Positions 35,035-44,840 of a DNA stretch of 64,000 nucleotides are shown here, one piece after another. How positions within the stretch are numbered: position 1 is the first letter of the stretch; every line of letters starts with the position of its first letter. Source of the DNA: Winogradskyella schleiferi (lineage in GTDB: Bacteria > Bacteroidota > Bacteroidia > Flavobacteriales > Flavobacteriaceae); NCBI RefSeq assembly GCF_013394655.1, contig NZ_CP053351.1:124001-188000 (forward strand). Direction: 5' to 3'. The position numbers were made by a program, and so were the translations under genes. The notes under the pieces were generated by a model. That model saw only the letters and a list, made by a program, of their open reading frames with translations. It ran no database searches and was not told the DNA's origin.

Positions 35035-35808
35035 TTATTGTGCGGTATAGCCACCATCGATTACCAATTCAGAACCAGTCATAAACTTGGATTCATCCGA
35101 AGCTAGATAGACGACTCCATAGCCTATATCATCAGGCTCTCCCAAATGGCCAACAGGATGCAAACTTTCTAATTGCTTTTTGCCTTCTTCTACATCACCT
35201 TGAGCTTTCAGAAAATTTTCTACCATTGGTGTCCAGATATAAGCAGGATGTATAGAATTGATACGGATTCCGTAGCCTTGTCTTGCACAATGCAGGGCAG
35301 CAGATTTCGTGAATATGGTAACACCGCCTTTGCTTGCGTTATAAGCAGGTAGGTTAGGGTCCCCGATAAGTCCTTCAATGGAAGAGAAGTTGATGATGGA
35401 ACCACCTTCTCCAGTTTCCTTCATACCCTTTATACCATATTGAGTACCTAAAAAAGTGCCATTTAGGTTTACATCTATGAGGTTTTTCCAATCTTCAAGG
35501 GTAACTTCTTCTACAGTTCCACCTAATCCTATTCCGGCAGAATTAGCTAATATGTGTAATTTTCCGAAAGTTTTGAGCGTGGTCTCAATGACATTTTTCC
35601 ATTCATCTTCTTTGGATACATCTTGTTTAATGAAAATAGCCTCCCCACCGTTAGCTTTGATTTGTTGGACTACCTTTTTTCCATCTTCTTCATCTATATC
35701 TGTAACAACGATTTTTGCTCCTTCACGTGCTAATAAAATAGCACTTGATTTACCTAGACCAGAGGCACCTCCTGTGACAATGGCTACTTTATTTTTTACT
35801 CGATTCAT
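35035..35808 (-). CDS. Short-chain dehydrogenase/reductase
   Basis: The 257-residue enzyme shows the SDR cofactor motif TGGASGLGKS, NSAGIG in strand 4, and the catalytic YNASK. An Asp after strand 2 (VVTDIDEED) points to NAD(H). The substrate, probably a small alcohol or sugar, is not readable from sequence. It lies 25 bp downstream of the tandem stress protein's start region, in the same direction. Confidence 0.88.
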   Translation of the reverse strand: MNRVKNKVAIVTGGASGLGKSSAILLAREGAKIVVTDIDEEDGKKVVQQIKANGGEAIFIKQDVSKEDEWKNVIETTLKTFGKLHILANSAGIGLGGTVEEVTLEDWKNLIDVNLNGTFLGTQYGIKGMKETGEGGSIINFSSIEGLIGDPNLPAYNASKGGVTIFTKSAALHCARQGYGIRINSIHPAYIWTPMVENFLKAQGDVEEGKKQLESLHPVGHLGEPDDIGYGVVYLASDESKFMTGSELVIDGGYTAQ

Positions 35809-35850
35809 AATTTTAAGATTTAAGTGTTACTACTATTTTTTGCTTCTTAA

Positions 35851-36840
35851 TCAAGAAACTTGGTTTCCTGAAACTTTGCCTTTTTCAAAACAATCCAGAT
35901 TATATATCGTGGTTTCAGCAATATTTGTCAATGCAGTTTCGGTTAAAAAGGCCTGATGACTGGTTATCAAAACATTGTTGAAGGTCATTAATCGGGCAAT
36001 CACATCGTCTTGCAAAATGTCATCGGAATGGTCTTCAAAGAACAATCCTTCTTCTTCCTCATACACATCTATTCCGAAATACCCAATTTTTTTAGTTTTC
36101 AATCCTTCGATAACAGCTTTGGTATCGACCAATCCACCACGACTTGTATTGATAAGCATTACGCCTTGCTTCATTAATGAAATATGTTTTGCATCAATCA
36201 AGTGTTTCGTTGAAGACGTTAGTGGTACGTGTAAGCTTATGATATCGGACTGCTTACAAATAGTTTCACAATTGGTATAGATTACATTGTAGGAATTGAT
36301 TAAATTTTCATCCACAATGACATCCTGAACAAGTAATTTACAACCAAAACCGTGTAGTATTTTTACCAATACAGACCCAATTTTTCCAGTCCCGATAACG
36401 CCGACGGTTTTTCCATTGAGGTCGAAACCGGTAAGACCGTTCAATGAGAAATTCTGGTCACGTACCCTGTTGTGTGCTTTAATCAATTTTCGGTTTAATG
36501 CAAGTATGAGCGCCATTGTATGCTCTGCAATGGCATAAGGGGAATAGGCTGGAACACGTGCCACCTTCATATCCAGTTCAGCTGCTTTTGCTAAATTCAC
36601 GTGATTGAATCCTGCTGAACGCAGAGCAATATATTTTACGCCAAAAGCATTGAATTTTTCAAGAATGTGTGCCGAGGCATCATCGCCCGTAAATAGACTT
36701 ACTGCTTTAGAACCCGTTGCGAGAATAGCAGTTTCTTGAGTTAAACGACTTTCAAGCAGCTTTAATTGATGCTTGCCATCATTCGCTTTTACGAGATACG
36801 GCTCTTCAAACTTATGCGTGCTGAATACTGTTGTTTTCAT
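35851..36840 (-). CDS. D-2-hydroxyacid dehydrogenase, probably D-lactate dehydrogenase
   Basis: The 329-residue enzyme has the NAD-binding motif VIGTGKIGS and the family's catalytic positions: Arg in INTSRGGLVD, and the His in SHQAFLT. Length and the DVYEEEEG stretch match fermentative D-lactate dehydrogenases. In this block, with glycolytic enzymes nearby, it would regenerate NAD+ by reducing pyruvate to lactate when respiration is limited. Other 2-ketoacids remain possible. Confidence 0.85.
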   Translation of the reverse strand: MKTTVFSTHKFEEPYLVKANDGKHQLKLLESRLTQETAILATGSKAVSLFTGDDASAHILEKFNAFGVKYIALRSAGFNHVNLAKAAELDMKVARVPAYSPYAIAEHTMALILALNRKLIKAHNRVRDQNFSLNGLTGFDLNGKTVGVIGTGKIGSVLVKILHGFGCKLLVQDVIVDENLINSYNVIYTNCETICKQSDIISLHVPLTSSTKHLIDAKHISLMKQGVMLINTSRGGLVDTKAVIEGLKTKKIGYFGIDVYEEEEGLFFEDHSDDILQDDVIARLMTFNNVLITSHQAFLTETALTNIAETTIYNLDCFEKGKVSGNQVS

Positions 36841-36850
36841 TTCACTTTTT

Positions 36851-38119
36851 TTAATTTCCTAACTGTATTAAAATATATACTAACCCTACGATGACAACAG
36901 TTCCAAAAATTAGCATCACGAGTTTCCCGGTCTTTTTTGAACCTTTGAAATAGGTAATACCAAGTTTTACAATCATATTGCTTATGGTTGCTGTTATAAT
37001 GACATTGGTGGCCAGCGTGAGTTTTTCTTCCAATGACCCAAATTTTGCCATACTAATAGTTATCGCATCCGTATCTGCCAATCCTGCAATTAGGGCTGAA
37101 TAGTATAAACCGCTTTCGCCAAAAAATTGATTTCCATAAAAAACTGCAAACAGGATGACCACATAAATACCACCAAACCCAAGGGCGTTCCAAATATTGA
37201 GCGGATTACCCAGATTGATAGCTGTTTTTGTGACATCTGTATTCTTTTTGATGAATAAGAGTGCGCTTATCAAGCAGATAAGGGTAAGAATAGTAAATGG
37301 AATGACTAAATTTAAAAGTATGGCACTATTGAAAATATAGGCCAGAATCGCAAGTCTGGGAAACATAATTGCGGAAGCTATAATAATACCCGCAGCATAT
37401 TCTTTTGAAAGTTCTGGCGATTCCTTACTTCGGGAAGCATAAATCCAAGCTACTGCGGTACTTGAAATCAATCCGCCTAAAATTGCAGTGAGTAGAATAC
37501 CACGTTTAGAACCTACATATTTCACAAGAAAGTAGCCGATGAAGTTAAGAAAAGAGACAATCACTATAATTGCTCCAATCTCAAAAGGGTTAAGCAAACC
37601 TTCTGGACCATAGTCTTGATTTGGTAAGAAAGGCAAAATAAGAAGCGCAATAATTGAAAACTTAATAAAGGCAAAAAGCTCTTCTGAAGTAATATTTTTA
37701 ATGAAAGTATTGAAAGTCGTTTTTAACGATAACAGAGTAACCACGACTACTGCGGTCGCAACTGCTTCCTTGTGCAAATGATTAGCGACCATAACGCCCA
37801 AAATCAAAGTAGCGAATAATGCCATATTGGTGGTAATACCAGTCATAATATGTTTTTGAACTATGGAAAGATGACTCAAGGACAAAAACAAAAGAAATGC
37901 TGCCGAAATAACAATAACTAGCCAAGGCGTGTAGGTAATCGAAAGATTTCCCAAGATAAAACCAATAATAGCGACAATAGGGAAGGTTCTTATCCCAGCA
38001 AAACCTTGTTCTTCCTTCAATTTGTCGTATTCACGTTCCAGTCCCAGAATAAGACCTATGCCTAGACTTATGAGTAGTCCGAGGATAAATGGGTTGATAT
38101 TTTTAAAGGCTTCTATCAT
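36851..38119 (-). CDS. MgtC/SapB-DUF4010 family membrane protein
   Basis: The 422-residue membrane protein has an N-terminal MgtC-like part with SLGIGLILGLEREYDK (about residues 18-33) and about 11-12 membrane segments, with a DUF4010-like C-terminal half. MgtC-type proteins help growth under low Mg2+ or membrane stress; DUF4010 members are poorly studied. It lies 3 bp from pfkA, so it is in the same transcript. Confidence 0.82.
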   Translation of the reverse strand: MIEAFKNINPFILGLLISLGIGLILGLEREYDKLKEEQGFAGIRTFPIVAIIGFILGNLSITYTPWLVIVISAAFLLFLSLSHLSIVQKHIMTGITTNMALFATLILGVMVANHLHKEAVATAVVVVTLLSLKTTFNTFIKNITSEELFAFIKFSIIALLILPFLPNQDYGPEGLLNPFEIGAIIVIVSFLNFIGYFLVKYVGSKRGILLTAILGGLISSTAVAWIYASRSKESPELSKEYAAGIIIASAIMFPRLAILAYIFNSAILLNLVIPFTILTLICLISALLFIKKNTDVTKTAINLGNPLNIWNALGFGGIYVVILFAVFYGNQFFGESGLYYSALIAGLADTDAITISMAKFGSLEEKLTLATNVIITATISNMIVKLGITYFKGSKKTGKLVMLIFGTVVIVGLVYILIQLGN

Positions 38120-38122
38120 TTC

Positions 38123-39097
38123 TTACTTTCCAAATAGTTCTAAAAGTTTGTATAATTCAGTATTTACCTGATGTTGCTTGACCACCTCTTTAAAAGAGGT
38201 TAGATGCAATTGATTATTTAAGATTCCTACCATTACATTTTTTTTGCCTTGTAAAAGTGTTTTTACAGCTGCCACTCCTAGTCTAATGCCCAACATTCTA
38301 TCTAAAGCTGACGGATTTCCACCTCGCTGTACGTGCCCAAGCTTCGTAATTCGTAAATCGACATTGGGATTGACTTCCTTTATTTTTAAGGAAACAAGTT
38401 CAGCACCTAGTTCATCACCTTCAGAAACCACGACAAGGAAGGCATCTTCACTATCGTAATTCTTAACCTTGTCCAATAGATAAATAAAGTCCTTTCCACT
38501 CTCGGGAATAAGGATGGAATCGGCACCTACCATTAATCCTGAATGAATAGCGATGTAGCCTGAATCCCTTCCCATTACTTCAACAATAAATACGCGGTTA
38601 TGGGATTCGGCAGTATCTTTTATTTTATCAATATTTTCAATGGCAGTGTTTACAGCCGAATCAAAACCAAGGGTGTAATCTGCACCAAAAATATCGTTGT
38701 CTATAGTGCCAGGAATGCCTATAAACGGAATGCCGCATATTTCTGAAAAAGCTAATAGACCTTTAAAAGTACCATCACCACCAATAGCAATTAAAGCATC
38801 TATGTTATTTGCTTTTAAAGTTTGCAATGCTTTTTTACGACCCTCTAATTCCAGAAATCGTTTGCTTCGTGCTGTTTTGAGAATAGTGCCACCTTTTTGG
38901 GTTATTTTTTTTAGTTCGTGAGATTTTAATGGTATCAAATCACCATCTATCAACCCTTCATACCCTTTTCGAAAACCACTTATTTTTACGTCTTTTGCTT
39001 CAGCGGATTTGGCAATGGCATATAGTGCAGCATTCATCCCAGGGCTATCGCCTCCAGATGTGAATACGCCTATATGTTTGATTTTATTCGTGCTCAT
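38123..39097 (-). CDS. pfkA: 6-phosphofructokinase
   Basis: The 324-residue enzyme phosphorylates fructose 6-phosphate. FTSGGDSPGMN at the N-terminus, AIGGDGT (Gly rather than Asp, so ATP- rather than pyrophosphate-using), catalytic TIDND and the RGGNPSA segment are all intact. It overlaps the alpha/beta hydrolase gene by 14 bp. Together with the aldolase and GAPDH genes of this block it forms part of upper and middle glycolysis. Confidence 0.93.
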   Translation of the reverse strand: MSTNKIKHIGVFTSGGDSPGMNAALYAIAKSAEAKDVKISGFRKGYEGLIDGDLIPLKSHELKKITQKGGTILKTARSKRFLELEGRKKALQTLKANNIDALIAIGGDGTFKGLLAFSEICGIPFIGIPGTIDNDIFGADYTLGFDSAVNTAIENIDKIKDTAESHNRVFIVEVMGRDSGYIAIHSGLMVGADSILIPESGKDFIYLLDKVKNYDSEDAFLVVVSEGDELGAELVSLKIKEVNPNVDLRITKLGHVQRGGNPSALDRMLGIRLGVAAVKTLLQGKKNVMVGILNNQLHLTSFKEVVKQHQVNTELYKLLELFGK

Positions 39098-40004
39098 TGG
39101 GTATGGTTTTTTTTAACTTTTTTTCAGAAATAGTAAAATCTTGAATTGTGTTCCAAACAAATTCTGCTTCTTTCAGAAAGAATTGATGGTCTCCTTCAGA
39201 TGAAGTAATTACTTGTGGGTTTTTAAATTCCTTTGATAATTTTAAGGCATTTTCTACAGGTGCAGTGGTGTCTTTTTCTCCGTGAATAAAAAGCACGTTT
39301 TTATCCTTAATTTTCTTTGCAATCGCATATAAATCTGTTTTTAAGATGACTTCTGTGAGCGAATAATAATAACTCATCCAATGATGCTTTTTTGCATCTT
39401 CATAAACTTCATCTGTTAGGTTATCAGGCTTGAATGCACTTGACATAAATATGGGATGAATCATACAAATGTATTTTGAGAATTTGCTTGTTGAAATCCT
39501 ATCTACAAAGGAATGAGAAGACATAATTTCTTTAAACTCATCAGCGTTCTTGTAAACAGGTATGCTTATAAAAATTCCTGCCTTGAACCAAGTTGGTTGC
39601 TTTTCCAATATTGCTAATGAAATCATAGCTCCCATAGAATGTCCTGCAATAATGATATTTCCATCATTGAATCCTTCTTTGTTAAGAATCAATTCAAGGG
39701 CCTGCAATTGTATTGAAAGGGAATAATCACTTTGTGGTTTTGGCGAATCACCAAAACCTAGCAGGTCGACTAAAAGTAGCTTATGCGTAGTTGTAATACT
39801 TTCTAAATTGCGTTTCCAATAATGCAATGAGCCTGTTAAACCGTGTAACAAAACAAGTTTGTTTTCTCCAGAGCCTATTATTTCATAATTCAACAGTGTT
39901 TCTTTGGCATCATAAGCTGGTTGCTTACCAATCTTATAATGCTGATAGCTGGCAATAGCCACAACAGGAAGAATGAGCACTATGGATATGAGTAGTAATG
40001 TCAT
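39084..40004 (-). CDS. Alpha/beta hydrolase
   Basis: The 306-residue protein starts with a membrane helix (about 1-20) and continues with an alpha/beta hydrolase fold. The oxyanion region LLHGLTG, nucleophile elbow AGHSMGA, an Asp in IHGEKDTT, and a late His (DHQFF) form the expected triad. Substrate unknown. It overlaps pfkA by 14 bp and the symporter gene by 4 bp. Confidence 0.85.
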   Translation of the reverse strand: MTLLLISIVLILPVVAIASYQHYKIGKQPAYDAKETLLNYEIIGSGENKLVLLHGLTGSLHYWKRNLESITTTHKLLLVDLLGFGDSPKPQSDYSLSIQLQALELILNKEGFNDGNIIIAGHSMGAMISLAILEKQPTWFKAGIFISIPVYKNADEFKEIMSSHSFVDRISTSKFSKYICMIHPIFMSSAFKPDNLTDEVYEDAKKHHWMSYYYSLTEVILKTDLYAIAKKIKDKNVLFIHGEKDTTAPVENALKLSKEFKNPQVITSSEGDHQFFLKEAEFVWNTIQDFTISEKKLKKTIPNEHE

Positions 40005-41359
40005 TGTTTTGAAATTGATTTATTATTCGTTTTCTCACTAACCAAGATTGGGGTTTTACCATAGAATCTATTGAAGACCATACAGGCAGTTAAATCACCA
40101 GTTACATTTACAGCAGTCCTAAACATTCCCAAGAGTCTTTCTACACCAATGATAATGATGATGCCTTCAGCAGGTATGCCGACACTTCCCAAAACAGAAG
40201 CGAGTATAACCACACCACCTCCTGGAATGGCAGGTGTACCAATGGATGCAGCGACAATAGTTACAATGACCACTATAATATTGAGTAAACTCATTTCCAG
40301 TCCGTAAGCTTGGGCAATAAAAAGAGTTGTAATAGTTTGATATAGTGCAGTACCATCCATATTAACGGTCGCCCCTATAGGTATGATAAAATTGCTAATA
40401 GTCTTGTCCACTTTTAGTTCTTCTTCGGCGGTTTTTAGAGATAAGGGCATCACAGCGGCAGAACTTGTGGTTGAAAAAGCCAATAATTGAACATCCCTTA
40501 TTTTTTTTAGGAAATGCAATGGGTTTTTCTTTCCGAGAAGTACGATGAGTCCCAAATAGAAAATTACCAATAAAAGAAGACCGAGAAGTACTACCCCAAC
40601 ATAGTACGTTAAACCTGATAAAGAACTTAAACCAACACTAGAGGTAAGCTGCGCCATTAGTCCGAAAACAGCAATAGGTACTAGAAGCATTGACCATTTT
40701 ACTACTGTCATACAGACTTCCTGAATGGCACTTAAAAGAAGCTTTACTGGGCGCAGTAAGGCATTTTCAAGTGATAGCACGGCTACACCAATAATGATTG
40801 TGAAAATCACAATACTTAACATTTCACCACTAACCATAGATGCTAAAGGGTTCTCTGGAAGTAAGTTTGATATGGCATCTGGAATAGTTTCAAGGCCGAA
40901 GGAAAGCTCGGGATTTTCCGTTGGAACAGCAGTAATTTCATTATGTTCAGCTAGAGCCTGTTGATGTAAAAAGCGACCAGGTCTAAAAATTTGAGATAGT
41001 ATTACACCCAAACTTACCGAAACTATGGTAGTGCCTAGAAAATATAATAAAACGCCACCACCTAATTTTTTTAGACTGTCCTTTTCATTACTTGCGATTC
41101 CTGTGATGATAGAAGCCACAATCAAAGGAATCATAATCATTTGAACCAGTTTTAGAAAAAGTACGCCAGGCAATGCCAGCCAATTCCCTGCGATGTCTGC
41201 TGTTTCTTTAGTAATCCACCCGTTTTGAGGACTTAACAGCAATCCAAAACCAACACCCAAAAATAAGGCAATGATAACCTTTAGCCATAGACGACTTTCT
41301 ACCAATTTTGAGAGGTAGTGATTGAATGATTTAAGTGATTTTACTTCTGTGTCGAACAT
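40001..41359 (-). CDS. Dicarboxylate/amino acid:cation symporter
   Basis: The 452-residue membrane protein matches the GltP/DctA family. Family motifs are STTSSAAVMPLSL in the re-entrant loop, PIGATVNMDGTALYQ, and a late PGGGVVILASVL segment. It would import glutamate, aspartate or C4-dicarboxylates with Na+ or H+. It starts 12 bp after the aldolase stop. Confidence 0.9.
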   Translation of the reverse strand: MFDTEVKSLKSFNHYLSKLVESRLWLKVIIALFLGVGFGLLLSPQNGWITKETADIAGNWLALPGVLFLKLVQMIMIPLIVASIITGIASNEKDSLKKLGGGVLLYFLGTTIVSVSLGVILSQIFRPGRFLHQQALAEHNEITAVPTENPELSFGLETIPDAISNLLPENPLASMVSGEMLSIVIFTIIIGVAVLSLENALLRPVKLLLSAIQEVCMTVVKWSMLLVPIAVFGLMAQLTSSVGLSSLSGLTYYVGVVLLGLLLLVIFYLGLIVLLGKKNPLHFLKKIRDVQLLAFSTTSSAAVMPLSLKTAEEELKVDKTISNFIIPIGATVNMDGTALYQTITTLFIAQAYGLEMSLLNIIVVIVTIVAASIGTPAIPGGGVVILASVLGSVGIPAEGIIIIIGVERLLGMFRTAVNVTGDLTACMVFNRFYGKTPILVSEKTNNKSISKQ

Positions 41360-41371
41360 TCCTTTTTATTG

Positions 41372-42433
41372 TTATGCAATGCTAATTTTAGTATCCAAAT
41401 AAACTTTCTGAACGGATTGTAATACTTCCACGCCTTCACCGAAGGGCTTTTGAAACGCTTTTCTTCCCATTATCAATCCAGAGCCACCAGCTCTTTTATT
41501 GATAACGGCAGTTGTTATTGCCTCCACCAAATCAGACTTACCTTTAGAGCCACCACCGGAATTAATCAATCCGATTTTTCCCATAAAGCAATTAGCCACC
41601 TGCAACCTGCATAGGTCGATGGGATGTTCTGTTGTCAGCGTCTCATACATTTCATCATCATATTTTCCAAAACCGATTTCTTTGAAACCAAAGTTATTTG
41701 TAGGTAATTTTTGCTTAATGATATCTGCCTGAATGGTTACCCCAATATGATTTGCTTGCCCTGTTACATCGGCAGCAGCGTGATAATCTTCTTTTCCAGT
41801 TTTGAAAGCTTCGTTTCGGGTATAGCACCATAAAATGGTAGCCATACCTAAATTGTGGGCTTCTTCAAAAGCTTCAGCTATTTCTTTAAGCTGTCTATTG
41901 CTTTCTTCGGAACCAAAATATATAGTAGCACCGACAGCAACTGCTCCCATATCCCACGCAGCTTTTACTTTACCAAATAAGGTTTGGTTATATTTATTAG
42001 GAAATGTGAGCAGTTCATTGTGATTAATCTTTACGATAAAAGGGATTTTATGGGTATATTTCCTAGCGTTCAATCCCAAAGCACCAAACGTGGAAGCCAC
42101 ACCATTACAACCGGCCTCAATGGCGAGTTTTATAATATTCTCTGGGTCAAAATAATCAGGGTTTTTATAGAATGAAAAGGCCGCACTATGCTCGATACCT
42201 TGGTCAACAGGCAGAATACTCAAGTAGCCTGTGCCACCAAGATTTCCGTAGTTATACAATTGCGAAAGGCTTCGCAGTACCTGCGGATTTCTGTTGCTTT
42301 GGGTAAATACCTTATCTAGGCTCGTTCTACTTGGGGTTTGCAATTCATCCTTGGTTATTTTTTCACAAACGTGATTCAAATAGAAGTCTGCTTTTTCCCC
42401 TAACAGTTGTGTAATATTTATGTCTATTTTCAT
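41372..42433 (-). CDS. fbaB: Class I fructose-bisphosphate aldolase (FbaB/archaeal type)
   Basis: The 353-residue protein belongs to the DhnA/FbaB group. [15 protein letters not shown] near residue 75 is the family hallmark, VKINHNELL is near 140, and a terminal NSGGGSKGK stretch binds phosphate. It splits fructose 1,6-bisphosphate through a Schiff-base lysine. This group differs from the usual metal-dependent class II aldolase of Bacteroidota. It sits 12 bp from the type II GAPDH gene. Confidence 0.9.
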   Translation of the reverse strand: MKIDINITQLLGEKADFYLNHVCEKITKDELQTPSRTSLDKVFTQSNRNPQVLRSLSQLYNYGNLGGTGYLSILPVDQGIEHSAAFSFYKNPDYFDPENIIKLAIEAGCNGVASTFGALGLNARKYTHKIPFIVKINHNELLTFPNKYNQTLFGKVKAAWDMGAVAVGATIYFGSEESNRQLKEIAEAFEEAHNLGMATILWCYTRNEAFKTGKEDYHAAADVTGQANHIGVTIQADIIKQKLPTNNFGFKEIGFGKYDDEMYETLTTEHPIDLCRLQVANCFMGKIGLINSGGGSKGKSDLVEAITTAVINKRAGGSGLIMGRKAFQKPFGEGVEVLQSVQKVYLDTKISIA

Positions 42434-42445
42434 TGTATTAATGAT

Positions 42446-43459
42446 TTAATGAATTCCTAAACTTTCATTTGTTTTAGCGATAGATTTGGCACCATCTGTT
42501 TCAATTCCTGTAAGTGCTCTAATGGCATCAATAGTTTCGGGTATAACAATTGCTTGGTTGTCTACCACATAGGCGTAGAAAAGTTCATCCCCCACTACCT
42601 TCAGCATATCTTCCCATAGTGCTACTTCATACATATCGCCCCAAGGTCTTCCCATATCCAAAAACATTTCCTTGATAGTGTTGTTAGAAACTAGGCCTTT
42701 GTCATATTGAATTAGCTTGATACGACTAGATGTCTTAAAAGCATTCAGCACTTCTTCTTTCGAGGCTTGTTTTTTTAACTTCACATTCCAATAGTGCATA
42801 TGGCTTAAAGTTTCTGGAACTTTTACTGCGGCAGTGATGACATCCAAATCTGGGTCAACGCTTTTAGCATCAGGACCTTGGTGGCTCGGGATGTCTTTTT
42901 CAGGAACCATCGTATTCATAATACCACCTAAATGGCTTTCCCAAGGATCTGTTGCTCTTCTTAAAAGTGTACCTCTAGCATAATCCAATAAATTGGCTCT
43001 TTTTAAAGCGGTCAACGTCCTTAAAATAGAAGTGGTGTTGCAGGAAACTACACGTGTAGCATCTAGATTTAGAGCAGACTGATAATTATTTTCAGCACTA
43101 AAGGAATGGCCTGTTGTTTCGTGTTTTTCGCCTCCGTGTAAAATAAATTTGATGTTTTGCTCTTTATAAATTGCTACATTTTGAGCCGCAATCTTTTTAG
43201 GGGTACAGTCCACAACGAGATCTGATTTTTTCAACAGGTCGTGCATATCGCCTTTTACTGAAATACCTTCGGATTTCATTCTGTCTTCTGCTTCTTGAGT
43301 TGCTGCGTAGATATCGTACTTTTTTCTCACGGCATTTTGAATGCGCCAATCGCTTATGATATCACACACGCCCGAAAGCTTCATATCGTCCTGTAGATTG
43401 ATGGCATCGGCCACCCTTTTTCCGATGACTCCGTATCCTATAACTGCTATATTTTTCAT
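42446..43459 (-). CDS. Type II (archaeal-type) glyceraldehyde-3-phosphate dehydrogenase
   Basis: The 337-residue enzyme has IGYGVIGKRVADAI at the N-terminus, HGGEKHE in the middle, and the catalytic cysteine in VVSCNTTS (about residue 141). These are signatures of archaeal-type GAPDH, which differs from the common bacterial GapA. It would oxidise glyceraldehyde 3-phosphate with NAD(P)+. Finding it directly beside an FbaB-type aldolase suggests the pair moved together. Confidence 0.93.
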   Translation of the reverse strand: MKNIAVIGYGVIGKRVADAINLQDDMKLSGVCDIISDWRIQNAVRKKYDIYAATQEAEDRMKSEGISVKGDMHDLLKKSDLVVDCTPKKIAAQNVAIYKEQNIKFILHGGEKHETTGHSFSAENNYQSALNLDATRVVSCNTTSILRTLTALKRANLLDYARGTLLRRATDPWESHLGGIMNTMVPEKDIPSHQGPDAKSVDPDLDVITAAVKVPETLSHMHYWNVKLKKQASKEEVLNAFKTSSRIKLIQYDKGLVSNNTIKEMFLDMGRPWGDMYEVALWEDMLKVVGDELFYAYVVDNQAIVIPETIDAIRALTGIETDGAKSIAKTNESLGIH

Positions 43460-43477
43460 ATAAATTGTTTTAATTAA

Positions 43478-44833
43478 TTATGATTTGTTGTTTTTATTAT
43501 TTGTATTCTCCATTCCCATAGGCATATTGCCATCATCGTCTGTATGCGAAATCATAAAAAAACGTTCCGCAATGAGAATCAGGATAATTCCAATTGCTGC
43601 TACGATGAGCACCATTGGATCATTCAGATATTTTATATATAGAAAGGCTGCTAGTACTGCAATGTCCATTACAATGGCTATTAACGGAATGATGGGGTTA
43701 AATTTTACCTCGTTTTTTAGGTGGCGAAAAAGCCCCCAATGGATAGCGATATCCATAATGAGGTAGAAAATAGCTCCTATAGAAGCGATTCTTGTTAAAT
43801 CGAAAAGGGCAGTGAGTAAAATGGCAAGGGAAACCGTGAATATGAGCGCTGGATTTTTAAAATTACCTATCCTTTTTAAAGAGGGTACTTGTTTCATATT
43901 ACTCAACATCCCCAATAAGCGCGATGCCGAAAATACACTGGCGATAACCCCTGAAAAGGTTGCTACAATAGCGATTGCTATAGTAAACCATAAGCCCCAT
44001 TCCCCAAAAACAGGTTCGGCTGCTGCTGCCAAAGCATAATCTTTTGCCTTTATTATTTCAGGAATGCTTAAACCGCCTGCAACAGCAAGTGCCAAGGCTA
44101 CATAAATAAGTGTGCAGATAAGAATAGAAATCACAATGGATCTTCCAAGGTTTTTGTGTGGATTTTTGATGTCTCCACCTTGATTCGTTATTGTTGTGAA
44201 CCCTTTATAGGCAAGGATTGATAATGCCAATGCCGCTACAAAGCCGAACCCTTGTGGTAAAGTTTCGGTATTTTGTGGGATATAGTCTCCTGTAATATCC
44301 GCAAATCCGGAAGCTACCAGACCTGCAATCGCAAGTAGTGCAATACCACCTACTTTAATAATTGCTGTAAAAGTGGCCGTTGCTCCAATTACTTTATTTC
44401 CTAGAATATTTATTATATAAGCTGTTACCAAAAGTAGAATACCAAGTATGGATGCATAACCAGCATAACTTTCTGGGAATAATCGAAGGGTATAAGCGCC
44501 AAAGGTTCCTGCAACCAAACTTTGTGCAACGACCATTGAAACATACATTAGTAAAGAATAGACACCGGTTGTCGTTCCAGGTCCATAGGATTTATTGAAA
44601 AACTTAACCACACCTCCAGAGGATGGAAAAGCATTTGAGAACTTTACGTAGGAATAAGAGCTGAAACCCACCACGACAGCTCCCGCAATAAAGGCAATCG
44701 GGAACAGATCTCCTACTAACTCCGCTATTTGTCCCATTAGAACAAATATGCCAGCACCAATCATTACACCAGTTCCTAGAGATATAGACCCTATTAAGGA
44801 AAGCTTATTGTTTTTATCTGTTGTGTCTTTCAT
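43478..44833 (-). CDS. APC-family amino acid permease
   Basis: The 451-residue protein has about 12 membrane segments and the APC opening signature GSISLGTGVMIGAGIFVL (about 15-32). An internal NQGGDIKNPHKNLGRSI loop also fits. It should exchange or import amino acids. The substrate is unknown. It lies 18 bp upstream of the GAPDH gene and 7 bp downstream of the NDH-2 gene, both close enough for one transcript. Confidence 0.88.
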   Translation of the reverse strand: MKDTTDKNNKLSLIGSISLGTGVMIGAGIFVLMGQIAELVGDLFPIAFIAGAVVVGFSSYSYVKFSNAFPSSGGVVKFFNKSYGPGTTTGVYSLLMYVSMVVAQSLVAGTFGAYTLRLFPESYAGYASILGILLLVTAYIINILGNKVIGATATFTAIIKVGGIALLAIAGLVASGFADITGDYIPQNTETLPQGFGFVAALALSILAYKGFTTITNQGGDIKNPHKNLGRSIVISILICTLIYVALALAVAGGLSIPEIIKAKDYALAAAAEPVFGEWGLWFTIAIAIVATFSGVIASVFSASRLLGMLSNMKQVPSLKRIGNFKNPALIFTVSLAILLTALFDLTRIASIGAIFYLIMDIAIHWGLFRHLKNEVKFNPIIPLIAIVMDIAVLAAFLYIKYLNDPMVLIVAAIGIILILIAERFFMISHTDDDGNMPMGMENTNNKNNKS

Positions 44834-44840
44834 TCGTAAA

